Source: Polytrichum commune (Eukaryota; Streptophyta; Polytrichopsida; Polytrichales; Polytrichaceae). From it: a stretch of DNA of 64,000 nucleotides. The notes beneath the pieces were generated by a model, which saw only the letters and a program-made list of their open reading frames with translations, did not search any database and was not told the DNA's origin. Within the stretch, counting starts at the first letter, position 1, and every line of letters starts with the position of its first letter. Shown here piece by piece: positions 33,594-45,506 of this stretch. The position numbers were made by a program, and so were the translations under genes. The stretch lies in assembly GCA_950295325.1 (NCBI GenBank), contig OX485804.1:10604001-10668000 (forward strand). The letters are read 5' to 3'.

Positions 33594-34910
33594 ATTCTCG
33601 CTGTAAACGCAATTTTTGGGCTATCGCCTAGCTGGAGAGCTACCATTTTCAAATTAGTGACAATTAGCGGCAATAGTCGTTTAAAGGCAAATCACCAGTG
33701 TGAAACGAGGGCGATAGTCGCTCCTAGACGGTTGCAACCGCCTTCACCTCCCCCGCCGATAAGGAGGAGGCTGACCATCGCCAAGACAGGCTATTATCAT
33801 TTTGTAGAATCTTGCAATAGTCTCAGAATCATAGCAATAGGCTAGGAAGTCGAGCACTCAGTGATTGAGGCCGGCAGCAATAGACAACGCCAAGCAAAAG
33901 GCTGGCAGAAGTAGGAGTAGATGCAAGAGCCGAGTGATTCGGACTCTGATGTGACTTGGAAATTTGACAATATGAGTAAATTGTTTGTGAGATGCAATTG
34001 TCTTCAATGTGGAAGTTGTTTGTCGTGTGATTGATAATCGTGAAATGTCTTGTGCGATTTCTGGCAATAGCCGTGTGCGTTGAGATAGACGTATCATCCA
34101 CCGAGAAGGTGAGGAACTTTGTAATCGAGTCTGGAAATAGCAATGGTCGAAGTAGGACTATGGCCATCGTCTTGTGAGTGAGTCGTGTCAATAAAGCAAA
34201 GGCTGATTGCCGAGAAAGAAGGGCAATAGTCTAGTGGAAGAAGGAAGAGTTGAAGTCTGAGAATGGCAATGGGCAAGAGAGAGACTTCTCTCAGTCTGTT
34301 GTAGAAGTTAAGGGCTATCTGTCGAGAGTGAAGGAAGGGGCCATAGCCGAAAGCAAGATCAAGTCCTTTGGCAAAGGCAGTGAGTGGTAGAGTCTTGGAA
34401 GTCTGTAACTTCCGTGAGACAAGGCCTGGGCGATAGGCTATGTTAAGAGAAGTCATGAGAGAAGTCCGTGAGGGTAAATAGTCGAGGTTAGGGCCATCGC
34501 CTGTTCGGACAGAGAGCCGAAGCGTCAAGGAATGGCTATCGCCTGAGTCCTTTGGCTATCGCCCATCTGGTTACTGAGAGACCTTGAACGAGAGTTGAGA
34601 GAGTAACGTCCTGTAGGGCTATAGGCTTAGCAGGTGTCGTCCTTGAGAGAGAAGATAGTAAGAGAATAGAGAGGCCGCTCGTGGGAGCATAGCCAAAGGC
34701 CTACTCTAAGACATTACCTGGCGTGTAGCCGTTGCAGTGACTGCAGAGACGAGACGAGTTATTCGCAGGCGTGAGCTGCAAAAGACATTACCATCTCAGG
34801 AAAGAGAGATTGACTACTTAGTGTAAGACATTACCAAAGGCTAATACTTTCGAGCTTAAAATGTAATTAGGCCTTAATCAAGGAATATCGCCTACATTGT
34901 TGATGCATTG
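33594..34910. repeat. Island dense in a GGCTATCGCC / GGCAATAGTC-like 10-mer
   Basis: About 20 occurrences of GGC[A/T/G]AT[A/C]G[C/T]C-like words, in both orientations, spaced roughly 30-90 bp. Clear ones: 33618 and 34533 GGCTATCGCC-type, 33668 GGCAATAGTC, 33711 GGCGATAGTC, 34066 GGCAATAGCC, 34429 GGCGATAGGC, 34554 GGCTATCGCC. The stretch is less AT-rich than its surroundings and has no long open frame. The word is close to its own reverse complement. Neither unit length nor order is constant, so it is not a simple tandem repeat. Confidence 0.6.
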
Positions 34911-35100
34911 ATCATATATAATGCTGTGGGGATTTGTGTGGACAAGTTGCCAAATCAGTTGAAGATGAAGATGATGATTACAGTCTTGTGAAGATTGGCT
35001 GGATGACTGTAAGTCAAATTAAGATGAATTAATTTGAAATTATTGCAAAGCTCAATTCTTGTTATGCAAAGACGATGTGGTTACAAAAAGACATTACCCC
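34705..35100 (+). repeat. Four dispersed copies of AGACATTACC
   Basis: AGACATTACC occurs near 34709, 34783, 34847 and 35089. It partly overlaps the 3' side of the motif island. Purpose unknown. Confidence 0.5.
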
Positions 35101-35402
35101 GGACTTCGGTCCTGACGAATTGCCAAGGACTACTTGCCAAGCTTTTGAGCTTCACGACTGAAATAGGTCAAAGACATAGAGTGATAGAAACTTTCCCTAA
35201 GGATAGGACAGAATCACTTTTGACGGAGGAAGCACAAGGAACCATAAGAGTGGGGAATAAGTGGAATTAAGAAGGAATGAAGGAAGAAAGATCCTAAGTT
35301 GTTATTATAGTCCTTAAATCCAATGTGACATTAACCCTTATAGACACTATCTCAGTCTTCCTGGAGACTTTGTTCCCTGGGTTTTGTTGTTTTGAGCCAT
35401 AG

Positions 35403-35597
35403 CAAAAACTTACTACACTCACCAAGGAAAGGGTGGTACAAGCAAGGATCAAGGCAGAGGAGAGGGTATTACAAACACAAGTCGTGGCGGACGAGAGGAT
35501 GAACCAAATACAAATCGAGGTTGAGGAGAGGATGGCTAAGAGGGCTGAGGAGTTTAAATTGTTCATGGAATCATTTAGGAAAGGTAATCCAAGTTAG
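35403..35597 (+). pseudogene. Relic coiled-coil C-terminal exon
   Basis: 64 codons then TAG. Sequence blocks VVQARIKAEERVLQTQVVAD, ERMNQIQIEVEERMAKRAEE and FKLFMESFRKGNPS form an amphipathic, Glu/Arg/Gln-rich coiled coil at the end of a protein. Such C-termini are seen in plant transposon proteins (for example the Ptta/En/Spm type), but this one is not assigned. It is preceded by an in-frame stop (35400-35402). A 3'UTR-like AT-rich tail follows. A match to 33243-33587 as one interrupted gene is plausible. Confidence 0.4.
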
Positions 35598-38500
35598 TGT
35601 GGCATTCATTTGGCATATTTTTGTATAGATTAGTTATAGGCACAAGGATGGTTAGATTGTACATTGTTTTTTGGCTTAATAAGATATTATTATTTTAATA
35701 AATTAGTGAACACTTACTTTCAATATTTCTAAGCCCTGAATTCTATATCCATTTATTATGTCATTAAAATCTATGCCGATTTAATATATATCTAAGATGC
35801 ATATCAATCTATATTTAATACATCTATTTATGTAATATCATACTATATTAAAAAAACCAAGAAAATAAGAAAATAAGAAAGAAAAAACCGCCCGGCCAAC
35901 CTTGTCATTAGCTGCTGGGGCAGCTGCTACATAGTTCGGCTGGCCGAACCGAACAAGGAACCCTGCTGGATGGCTACATTGGGGGGGGGGGGCTGCAACC
36001 AACCAACCGAGGACATGGCGCCTACCGACCTGGCTAGCCGTCCTCATTATCGGGGGATGTGACAGGCTGGATGTGACCATCATATTACATACATGTGTCC
36101 GGATTGATAAGGGTTAGTTTGCATGTAGGTTACAAAGTGGAATCTACATTTCCACTAGAATATGGTGAGCAAGCAGCCTTCTACATGGAAACTAACCCTA
36201 AGAAGAACTTGACCAGAGAGGACCCACATACCTTGATGACGATTCCGCCTTTACATATTCTAAATCGAGACAGATGGAAAGTTGCAAGCATATTGGTGAG
36301 GGCCTGAAGGAAGAATCTCAGGCAAAGAGTTACGTTGTAGGTAACTTATTCTACATGCGAGGCATGCCTTATAAGTCAATAAGTTAATAAGTTAATAATT
36401 AACTTACTTACTTGTAAGCTTTTCCTGAGATCCATTGCTTGCAGTCGGCAAAACGCAATAGCCAGGTTCTTCTTTAATTTACCACAAGAATTTAGCTACA
36501 ATCCATCCTTTCTCCGCATGACCAGGCTTTTGGAAAGTTATGACTGTGAATTGAATAGATTCCAAAAGTTGGCAGTTTAATACTTGCGATCTAGTCAGGG
36601 ATTTCTGGTGTATTCCACTGGTGAGTGATGTAGCAAAGTGAACTTGGACAATATTGTACACAAAGGTACGTCGATCGGCACTTCCTCCATCTCCACACAC
36701 AATTTTCGCAGTCGGATTGAATCGGGAGTTGTTCCATCATGTCAGCAAAAGCGAATCACGCGCGCGTTGTTTTGAGCAGTTTCGGAAGCATCGTCGTTGA
36801 GGTGTAAAAGTTATAGAAGGTCAAAGTGAAGTACTTGAAAGGAAAAAAACAAAAAAAACCAAAATCAAAAGTGTTCACATACGTACAGTGGGCTTTCACA
36901 ATTGTGCTCGTTGTTAAATTTAGAACAAATATTTCAATCTCATCTTGACACATGTCTTTTTGGTGTATGTTCTCAACAACAAGCCTTGTCATGCACCACT
37001 TGAGTGTAGATGTTCACCTAAGACGAGCGACCACATGAGGCCTAGATCCCTTATTGCTGAACATACCATATGGTGGATTAGGTTCTCTTGATTATGGAAG
37101 CACGTAAGGTATGTGGGGTTTTGTGTTTTTGTCTTCACTAAACTTAATCAAAGACCTGCATTTGAGTAGTATATGGTAGGGTTGTACTTAGGAATGGACA
37201 CCAAGGAGACATTTGTCACGATGATATTGGAATGTATCCTCGGAACATAGACACTGTTCTAAGTTCAACGCTTACCATGCTCGGAAAAGTTTGTGTGATT
37301 GTTTGAAGAGTGGTACAAAGCCATCGCTTTGATCTTCTTTTGAATCACTATACCTGAGACAAAAAGTCAAAGGCCAATGTCATAGTATATTAAGAAGACA
37401 AGTCCACTTGGAAAGGAGGTTGTGACCTCTCAACCTTGCCATACCGCCGTGTAATAGGAAGAGGAACAAGAACCAAAGTAATCCACAAACCAAGGATAAC
37501 CACCAAACCACCAAACCACCAACCAACTAACCAACCAATCAACCGAGAGAACCAAGGTTGCCTTACCTTCCAAAGAATTGCCAATATTCAATTCCTCTAT
37601 GACAAAGGATGCTCCTAGCCCTTCTTACTAAGTACCCCTACTTGCAACATAGGATGATCTCTATAAGACAAAGAGCTCCCTCCCAAACCACTTTGCCGTA
37701 CATAATGCATTAGTCTAAAATGAGGTATTTAACTATCATAGCATGCCATTGCATCTGGTTAAAATTCCTATCATTCCTCTCAATCTAGGTAGTCCAAAGT
37801 GTGATATGCCAAAGGAGGTGCCAAATATCCTACCATACAAAAACTTCTTCCAGACGCTTCCCTTGAAAGTAATTTATATCCAATGGAAGTTGCACACATT
37901 ACCGACTCTAATATTGCTCTCAAACTCCAACTTTGAAACTTGATACCTTGAAACATATATCCTTTGTGTTTGAAATTGCCAACCATATGAGACACTTCCC
38001 AATCCAATCCAACAGCCACAATTATTTGTGAAGTTGGAAGTGCCCACAATAGGGCCACATATAACCTTGAGTGCCTACGAGGACTAGAGGTAGAACAAAT
38101 TATAATTTGTGCTATAAAATAAGCATTTCAAGGGTTCTCAAAGGACTTATGTAAAGAAGAAATTGTGAGGCATGAGTGAGGCACCATCAAGGGTTTGCAT
38201 CCATATATTAGGATATACCAAAAAAATGCATTTGGTCTTCCTATCATATAACTAGAAGCATGAACTGTAAAATACCATCATAATCAAAATTCTTGTTGTT
38301 TTGATGAGAAACTTGACATGATTGGTTGAAATTGCATATACTACACATTCATGGAAATTTGCAAGCAAAATATGATGTAGAATTGATTACGTTGTCAAAT
38401 GTGAGTGCTTCATAAGGTACATAGGATGACCATTCATGTAATTTTATGATTAGGGGTTTGAGGTGATAAGGCATGTGTGCCTTATGTGGTCACTTGTCTT

Positions 38501-39760
38501 ATGTGACTAGCTAGGTCCTCGGGGAGTTCACTAGACATGTATATTTGTATACACGTGCGTGACAAGGGTATTTATTCAAGGGGTATTTAATTATCCATCC
38601 TTAATTTTTTGTATTGTATTATTATATAATTTGCTAATTTCTTGTTTTTTAAATGACCCTATAATTACTTTTAAATTTGATGAAGCTCTAATTTAAGCTA
38701 GGTATGCTCATTATAATTATTTGATTTTGCTCCAAAGGGTTTAAGAGCATTCAAAGTACTAAGTCACCAAAATCCAAGGCACAACAAGGTTTTACATTAA
38801 GAGTGTTCATAAACAGTTTCAAACAACAAAATCAACCCATGTTCCTCAATCAAGTTACACGCACAATTAAACACAATGATACTGAGTGTAAAAAAAACAA
38901 TTAAAACACCAACAACAAAGCAAGCAAAAATAGGGTCCATGCAATAATGTAGAAGGGTATAGAGTTAATACTACAACATCCTGCTTGAAGCAAACAGACA
39001 TAAGACCCACCAAAACTCCTCTAATTTATCTTGAGAAATTTTTTCTAGCATTTAAAAATACTAGCAAAATTGTTCATAGCAAATGAAAGATGTCATGTTC
39101 ATCTTGCAAAACAATTCCTAGCTTTTAAGAACACTAGTATATAATCAACAAATAATGCATGCCTTTAATCCTAAACCCAGGAATCTATCATCCACCCTCA
39201 TCAATCTTTCATCCCATTTTTCAACTGAATTGACGTAGTTCTTCATCCAAAATCTTCCCGCCTCTGAACACAAAGGACACCCTATTTCAAAAAAACCTAG
39301 GATCCTTAAATCCTACGGTATATTTTTACAAATATTTTAAAAATATCCGTTATTTGTATCAAGCCTATATTATTTATAATACAAATTTTATCATACATAC
39401 TCACCTATATTACTTCTAAGAAAATTCTAAGTTTTTCCTTTTGTGAATATTAATTACCCTATATTTTCCCGCACGTTGTTTTCTAATATTATTGCAGTGA
39501 ACTCCCCGAGGCTAGGTCTAGGTTCAAATTGGAGTTTAAACACACAAAAATGGGGCAGTTCCTAATCATGCGTATTTTCATCCATGGACTTGTTGTGGCC
39601 AATCATGAAAGAGCACAATCAATTTGGAACCACTTTCAATCGAAGGTGAATGGAAACTTATATTGTAACTACTTTGAGAACACATATCCAAGACATGTGT
39701 GTTTAAATATAGTAGACCATTTTTTTACAAAGTGAGATTTCCCAACGGTCCGGGAGTAAA
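35598..39760. other. Intergenic, repeats and low-complexity sequence
   Basis: 12-G run near 35980-35991. CCAAACCA-type minisatellite at about 37499-37542. Repeat-family fragments at 36900-37040 and 37180-37330 (inverted or partial copies of the families seen in the phosphatase introns). A TIR end GGAAGTGCCCACAATAGGGC at about 38033-38052. 38600-39480 is AT-rich without features. The frame 39529-39735 is not recognised. Confidence 0.4.
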
Positions 39761-39769
39761 GCTCTTACT

Positions 39770-40875
39770 TTGAAGCCAACATACTTGTTACAACAATTGG
39801 TAATTCATGCCGAGAATTGGAAGCTAGTTAGCCTTGATTTTATCTATGCCTTGACACCTTCTACTTATGGTTATGGTGCCAACTTTTTTGTGTGTGGACA
39901 AGTTGTCCAAAATGGCTTACTTTATGCCAACCATGACACACATTATTGTTGAAGGAATGGCAATGTTGTTATGTGATCATGTGTAAAAACTTCGTGCCCT
40001 ACTCAAAATAATCCTAGGCGATAGGGACACTATATTCACGAGTAGGTTTTGAAATACATTGCATGGTCTTCTAGGGACAAGGTTGGCTATGTCCACCACA
40101 TTTCATTCTCAAAGTGATGGACAAACGGAATGGGTAAACTGCATCATTGAGGACATGTTGCAACATTATGTATATCCAGTGCATGATAATTGGAATGAAT
40201 CCCTTGCTATGATAGAATTTGTATATAGTGACTCTTGGCAAAAGTCTATTCAAAATACTCCATTTGTTCTAAATACATGCCAACATCATGTGACACCAAT
40301 TAGTGGGATTATCATGTGTCAAATCCTTGCTACAAAGAATTTTTCTGAGCACATGTATGATGTAATTGGCCATGCCAAAATACATTTAATTGTTGCGCAA
40401 TAACAACAAAAACACTATGTTGACGAGAAGTGACGAGAAGTTTTTATGAAGTGGACCAACAAATGTTTGTAAGTATTGCCAATATTAAGTTCAAGGTCCC
40501 ATGTGCTAGAAAGTTATTACCACAATGGATTGGCCTATTTCATAACTCGAAGAGGGTAGAGGTCGTAGGATATCGTGTGCAACTACCAAGCACATTTAAG
40601 ACTCACGATGTCTTTCATGTGTCATTTCTTTGGCCTTATACAACCCATGGTACGTACGACACAACCTCCCCCTTCACCAATCTTTGAGGAGGATGCATCA
40701 TATGCAATAAAACACCCGCTTTCACATGAAGTTAGAGGGTCTTGTTCTTGCCCCAATAAATTCTATCTCATTAAATGGCTAGGATATATATGCACTCAAG
40801 CATAATTCTTGGGAGCCGGAGAGTAATTTGAGTGTAGAAATCCTCAAGGAGTATTGGGATGCGGTAGCCAAGTAA
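39770..40875 (+). pseudogene. Ty3/gypsy (chromovirus) integrase and chromodomain remnant
   Basis: Fragments of one pol C-terminus in shifting frames. 39770-39952 holds the start of the integrase core (SLDFIYAL block). DRDTIFTSR lies near 40018-40045. 40059-40403 has HSQSDGQTE followed by a region typical of gypsy integrases. 40430-40687 has the PLPSTFKTHDVFHVSFLWPY-like segment just before the chromodomain. 40690-40875 has a chromodomain-like end (LIKWLGY, then WEPESNLS in another frame, then TAA at 40873-40875). At least three frameshifts and several stops make it non-functional. No LTRs, primer-binding site or reverse transcriptase were found, so it is an isolated old fragment. Confidence 0.8.
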
Positions 40876-41743
40876 GAAGACATGCGTATATGTCATGGTG
40901 TTAAGCCTGACTATGAAGCCCCAATTGCGCATAAACGGTTAAGTGAAAGGTATCTTAAGGGTACGCGCCTTTTTGTTTTTTCAAGCCTGCACAAGATCAT
41001 GTAAACGGGGCGTTATTATTAATTTGTCTCGCACTACAAGTGGCATGGAGCATGGGTACACATACCAATCCCATGGCTTAGTTTAAATTAAGTGGTGGTC
41101 TTGATTATTGTTTTGATGCACTACAGTTGCAATACATGAATGCAAACGCTCATTTCTAAGTGGGGAGGTGCATACAAGGGTAAAGGGAAGTTACCCACTA
41201 GTTGGGACTATGGTGCTACACATTGTTCTCACCTCATAAGTAATGATCATTAGTAAAAACACTTAACTCACCCAAAGGCATGGAGGGAGAGCCAATTAAC
41301 TATACGCTTGAGGGCTAGTTGAGGGGAACTTCAACTCTTAGTTCCTACAAGTATACAAGGCTCAAGGTTGGTTGGACCATGCCTCTTATATCCTCTTTAT
41401 GTTTGAGAGACGTTACAATAATTTTACCCCCAACCAATTATGATTGCTTGTTTTTATAGTTTCTTTGATCTTGGACTCCAATGTGAACCCACCCTAAGAT
41501 AGACGTGCCCACTATGGTCCCTCCATGAAGTTACGTATCTTTTAATGTGCAATACAGTAGGAGAACCAAGTCGATCAACAAGCCTTGTATGAATCCAATA
41601 TCATTAAAATGACTAAACCTCAGTTTGTGGTGGTTTTTCAAAGGACATATTCCCAATCTTCTTAAGTGGTCATATAAGGATCCAACCACATATTTTGGTT
41701 AAGGCTCCAATTAGAGTAAGTAACCACTCAAATTAGTTATATT
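40876..41743. other. Downstream of the gypsy remnant, no supported feature
   Basis: It may include the 3' untranslated part of the retroelement. A MITE end like CCTAAGATAGACGTGCCC appears at about 41491-41508. Confidence 0.35.
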
Positions 41744-42638
41744 GTGCCCACATTGCCTCGTTAAGATAATTAGCTAACATATGAGGTAGCTAAGCTATGT
41801 GAGAGCTAATCTATCTCACATCGTACCACCTAGTTAGAATTAAGGTTAAAATAAGAATTCATAAAAATAGAAGTTAGGTAAATTTTAAGACCTTGCTTTT
41901 GTGAAGAAACCTTAACTCTCATCCATACCCCTAATGCTAACTAACTTTTACAAATGCCGCCTTTCATTTTCCCCATCTATTCTCCATCTACTATGAAGTG
42001 GACCACATTATTTCCTACATTGTCCTAAATTATGCTTTTAAAGAAAGACAAAATTAGTAATAAAAAATCATTGAAATATAAAAGTCTAAAGTTAAAATTT
42101 AGATAATAATATTATTGAATAATCATCATAAAAATGTTTTAATTTTTTCAATCATAATGAAACACAAATGATGCGGACCGCAAATTTATAATGTATCATA
42201 ATTAGTATCATGTTCAGAACTTGGACAAGTTGAGCAAAACTTTGGTTGGTCACCCTTAACTCCTCTTTTAAATTGGTTAACCTTTGGTTGGTGGCAACTA
42301 GGATATGCGGCTGTGTGATTGGTCAGCTTGTATATGAGTTACCATAGAGGGCTCCCTATTTCATCTTTACATGTTTTGGAATGTAGTTTCCACATGGAAT
42401 ACAAGTGGGTTGTGGCGAAAGTGAGCATGACACATGGCCAACTTTGAGGGGAAAGTCATTATTTTGTGTTAGAATAGAGAGCCCTCTACGGTAGTTGATT
42501 TCACTAACCCACATTGTTAGCTAATTCTTCTAGCTAGGTGGTGCAACCACGATTTTGGTTAGCTAGAATTTTAGATAGCTAATCCTCACTAACTCAAATG
42601 TTAGCTAATTCTCTTAACTAGGCGGTGTGGCTAGACCC
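41744..42638. mobile_element. TIR element of about 895 bp with a nested MITE
   Basis: 41744-41786 and 42593-42638 are imperfect inverted repeats sharing AATTAGCTAACAT and, beyond it, GTTAAGA / TCTTAAC. Further inverted units sit inside (ACCACCTAGTTAGAATTA near 41825, its partner near 42505-42550). A second, smaller MITE (42342-42491) lies within it. Non-coding. Confidence 0.55.
42342..42491. mobile_element. MITE, TA-flanked, CCGTAGAGGGCTC family, copy 1
   Basis: Left CCATAGAGGGCTCCCTATT and right AATAGAGAGCCCTCTACGG are inverted repeats of 19 bp with two mismatches, flanked by TA on both sides, suggesting a Tc1/mariner (Stowaway-like) origin. Related copies: 49805-49960 and 55233-55385. Confidence 0.7.
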
Positions 42639-43060
42639 TAAGTGAGATTGAAAATGTTAGTGTTGAATGGGTGTTGGGCACTGATTTTTTGACTATCCCA
42701 ACCCAACAAATTGTCATATTAATCTTTAAAATATTATTATAAACATTTGTTTTGAGAAAACATTGAAGCACCAAGCTCCCAAAAACATGTGTTTGAATGA
42801 GGCATGTCTACCTTAAGTTGGAGAGAGGGAATTATCATATACAATTATACCTCTCAATCATCTAAACATAAAAACCTTGAAATAGAATGAATTCCGTATA
42901 TATAAAAACTAATCTTACTTTATTCTAGTTGATTTCACATTGGAATTAGCTTTGAAGACCTCAAATTAGTGTGCTCAAGGTCATTTGAGATGAACATGCA
43001 ACAAATCTATAGAGAGTCAAGTTTTTTTCATATTGGGTCGATAAATGACAGGTACACTTG

Positions 43061-43707
43061 TATCGTAGACATGCTACTAACCGTGCAGCACCACTTACCG
43101 TGCATGTCACGATACTCTACCATGCCACTTACCGTGTACTTATAATCTCGGCCGTCAAATTATATCACATGCAATCTCAACCGTCCGATGTCTCTCAAAC
43201 TCAATCATGACCACGCCAATGACCTAAAACATCACTGTCAACTCACACTCATCATGGAGTTTCCTTCAGTCGAATCACATAGCAAGGTGTAGATGTAGCA
43301 ATTTGATGAAGATGAAAAGAGCAGACCTTGCCAGGGCCAAAAAAGAAGCAAAAATTTCAACAACAACTTGAGAAGAAAATGGCTACACAAGTCAAAAGGA
43401 CAATATCAAAACCTCATCAATTTCCTATGCCTACAAAGAAGAGGGCAACATTTGTAGCTCCTTTAGTGAAACCTAACATGCACGGTTAGTGAATGGCACA
43501 TTGATCACACATTGATGCATATAGTTGTGAACTTGATTGTAGAAAGGTTACAACTTTTCAAATACAATTGTCATTTCATTTTACCACAATACTCTCATCT
43601 CATTTACTAATTACAAAATTTTAAATTTTTTTTTTAAAAGGTTTAACCCACCTTGTGGAAAACCATTTGAAACCCAAATATGCACGGTTAGTAGCATGTC
43701 TACGATA
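43061..43707. mobile_element. TIR element with perfect 27-bp inverted ends
   Basis: 43061-43087 and 43681-43707 are identical in inverted orientation over 27 bp (outer part TATCGTAGACATGC, inner part TACTAACCGTGCA). Both ends begin with TA, which may be the TSD of a mariner-type element. Inner subrepeats of CACTTACCGTG and CACGGTTAGTG recur at 43092-43140 and 43479-43490. The middle has a 36-codon frame (43379-43489) of unknown meaning. A (CT)n tract (about 43717-43737) follows. Confidence 0.75.
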
Positions 43708-43776
43708 TATGATATGTCTCACTCTCTCTCTCTCTCTTCGCCCTTAAGTCAAGGGCCAACAGTTTGTCATAGGGAG

Positions 43777-45498
43777 CAATGTATATGTTTGACAAAGTTT
43801 TTGCAAGTTTTCCTCTTTTGACACGCAAAAACTTGCACAAAAAAAAAATGCACGTCAATTGACACGCACAATCTAGAAATTGACACGTACTGTGACTTGT
43901 GAAGAAAAAAACCACACGTCAATTGACACACTAGAAATTGAAATGACACATATTACTTGAGTACTATAAAGTGCAGCTCAAGTATCCGGAAAACATAACC
44001 CATAACAGTAGGAGAACTTCCTACACTCACTCACATACTTAAGTTCAACTTTGCTCTTGCAATTTCCTTTGTAACCGGGAGCTAAGACGGTGATTGGAGA
44101 GCGAGACTAACTAGGAACATGGCGAGGCAAATGTTTGTATCACCGTGGTGCTTGCACATCCTCCACTCCATATGAGTTTTTTCTTGCTTCCAACCAATGT
44201 GAGTTTTTCTTGCTTTCAACCAAAGTTGTTTTGAGCAATTTCCTTTGAATCGCAAAGCTCCCTTGTTGAAAGCATCTGAATCCCTTTGAGTTTTCTTGGA
44301 GTTGGAGAGGCTTCTTATTGCAAAAATGACGCAGAAGTGGCACGAAGATTAGCGCCTGCTTTCGGTTAGGATTGATTGTAGCGCACTTTGTTCCATAGTG
44401 AATTGTTATGTTGGGATAATTAACTTGTAATTATGAAGTTGTGATTGTGTGGTTGCTTTCCACTTCCCCTGCCTCTCTAGAAACACCTAGAACCAAGTAA
44501 TTCCCAACGATAATCAGTATTCCTTCTTGTAACAACCTTTTGTTGGCCAACGCACTAGAAGCGTTTCTATATTTCACAATTCCAGTTCAGAGACCTAGAT
44601 CAAACCTCACCAATTGAACAACTTTTTATTCTTTTTCTTTACCACTAAAGGATATAATATGCTTCAAGAGGATATCGGTTGATATTGATTGTTCAGCAGA
44701 TAGGTAGATAGATAAATAGATACATTCAACTAGAATCAAGCAAAGGGAGGAGCATACGTAATTGTGAGCCTAAAAGCCTCCACTTTGAAGTGCAAGAGAG
44801 TCACCCATGTTGATCACCTTTGAGAGTTTATGTCCATAATTATCCAAGCGATGATAGTGACCAAATCACAAATATCGAATTGTGGCTCGAAAGGATATTG
44901 TTGAAGTTTCAATACACTGAAGAAGAGAGTGACATGTGTAAGGGAGAACTCTTGGAATTTACGGAAACACTTCGACATGAGTGTGAGAACAAAACAATAT
45001 TTGAGGCTTGGCGCATATGTGGTAGCAATTTGGAATGGCACACAAATTGGCCTAAACTTATGCAACTTTGACAAAAAATAATACTCATTCCATCAAGTAT
45101 AGCTATTTGTGAGAGAGGATTTTCCAAACAAAATGCAATCAAAAGCCACTTGCGCAATAGGTTGAACTTGAAGACCCTTGATGCCCTTATGCGGGTTTCT
45201 CTTTGTGGGCTTGAAGTGGATGCAATGGATTGGGCTACCATCTTCAACATTTGGAGAAACATGCGAGACTGAAGGATACTTACGCTCGATTGATAGTTTT
45301 TTTTTGTTACAAATCAAGTTTGTTTTTTATTATTCAAAATATTAGTTTTCTAAAATATTGTGTAAGCCAAAAATTGAGGTGACATTTTGGAATAAAATGT
45401 AGATGTCAATTGACATTCATTTTTGTTTTTGAAAACGTCACGTGACACTTTGGATTTGAGGTTGAACGTCACATGAAATTTGTCAAACATACACAGTG
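43777..45498 (+). mobile_element. hAT transposon, internally deleted, with 8-bp TSD and transposase remnant
   Basis: Flanked by a perfect 8-bp direct repeat ATAGGGAG (43769-43776 and 45499-45506). The TIRs begin CAATGTATATGTTTGACAAA on the left and, read inverted, CACTGTGTATGTTTGACAAA on the right. Subterminal GTCAATTGAC palindromes occur near both ends (about 43855, 43917 and 45406). The only coding part is the end of a hAT transposase (44820-45272). At 1722 bp it is shorter than most autonomous hAT elements, so it is probably a deletion derivative. Confidence 0.9.
44820..45272 (+). pseudogene. hAT transposase C-terminal (dimerisation) region
   Basis: One frame with a single in-frame TGA at 45069-45071. 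Before it: LWLERILLKFQYTEEESDMC and HECENKTIFEAWRIC. After it: PSSIAICERGFSKQNAIKSH and RNRLNLKTLDALMRVSLCG, the conserved hAT dimerisation signature (ERGFS..N.IK.. RNRL ... LDALMR) as found in plant proteins labelled ZNF862/transposase-like. The stop at 45270-45272 fits the natural C-terminus. The BED zinc finger and the catalytic DDE/RNase-H part are missing. It lies inside the TIR/TSD-bounded element above. Confidence 0.85.
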
Positions 45499-45506
45499 AT
45501 AGGGAG

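Noticed and set aside
40059-40403. Intact retrotransposon integrase gene
   Set aside because: The frame is only a 114-codon piece. Flanking parts are in other frames with stops, so it is a pseudogene.
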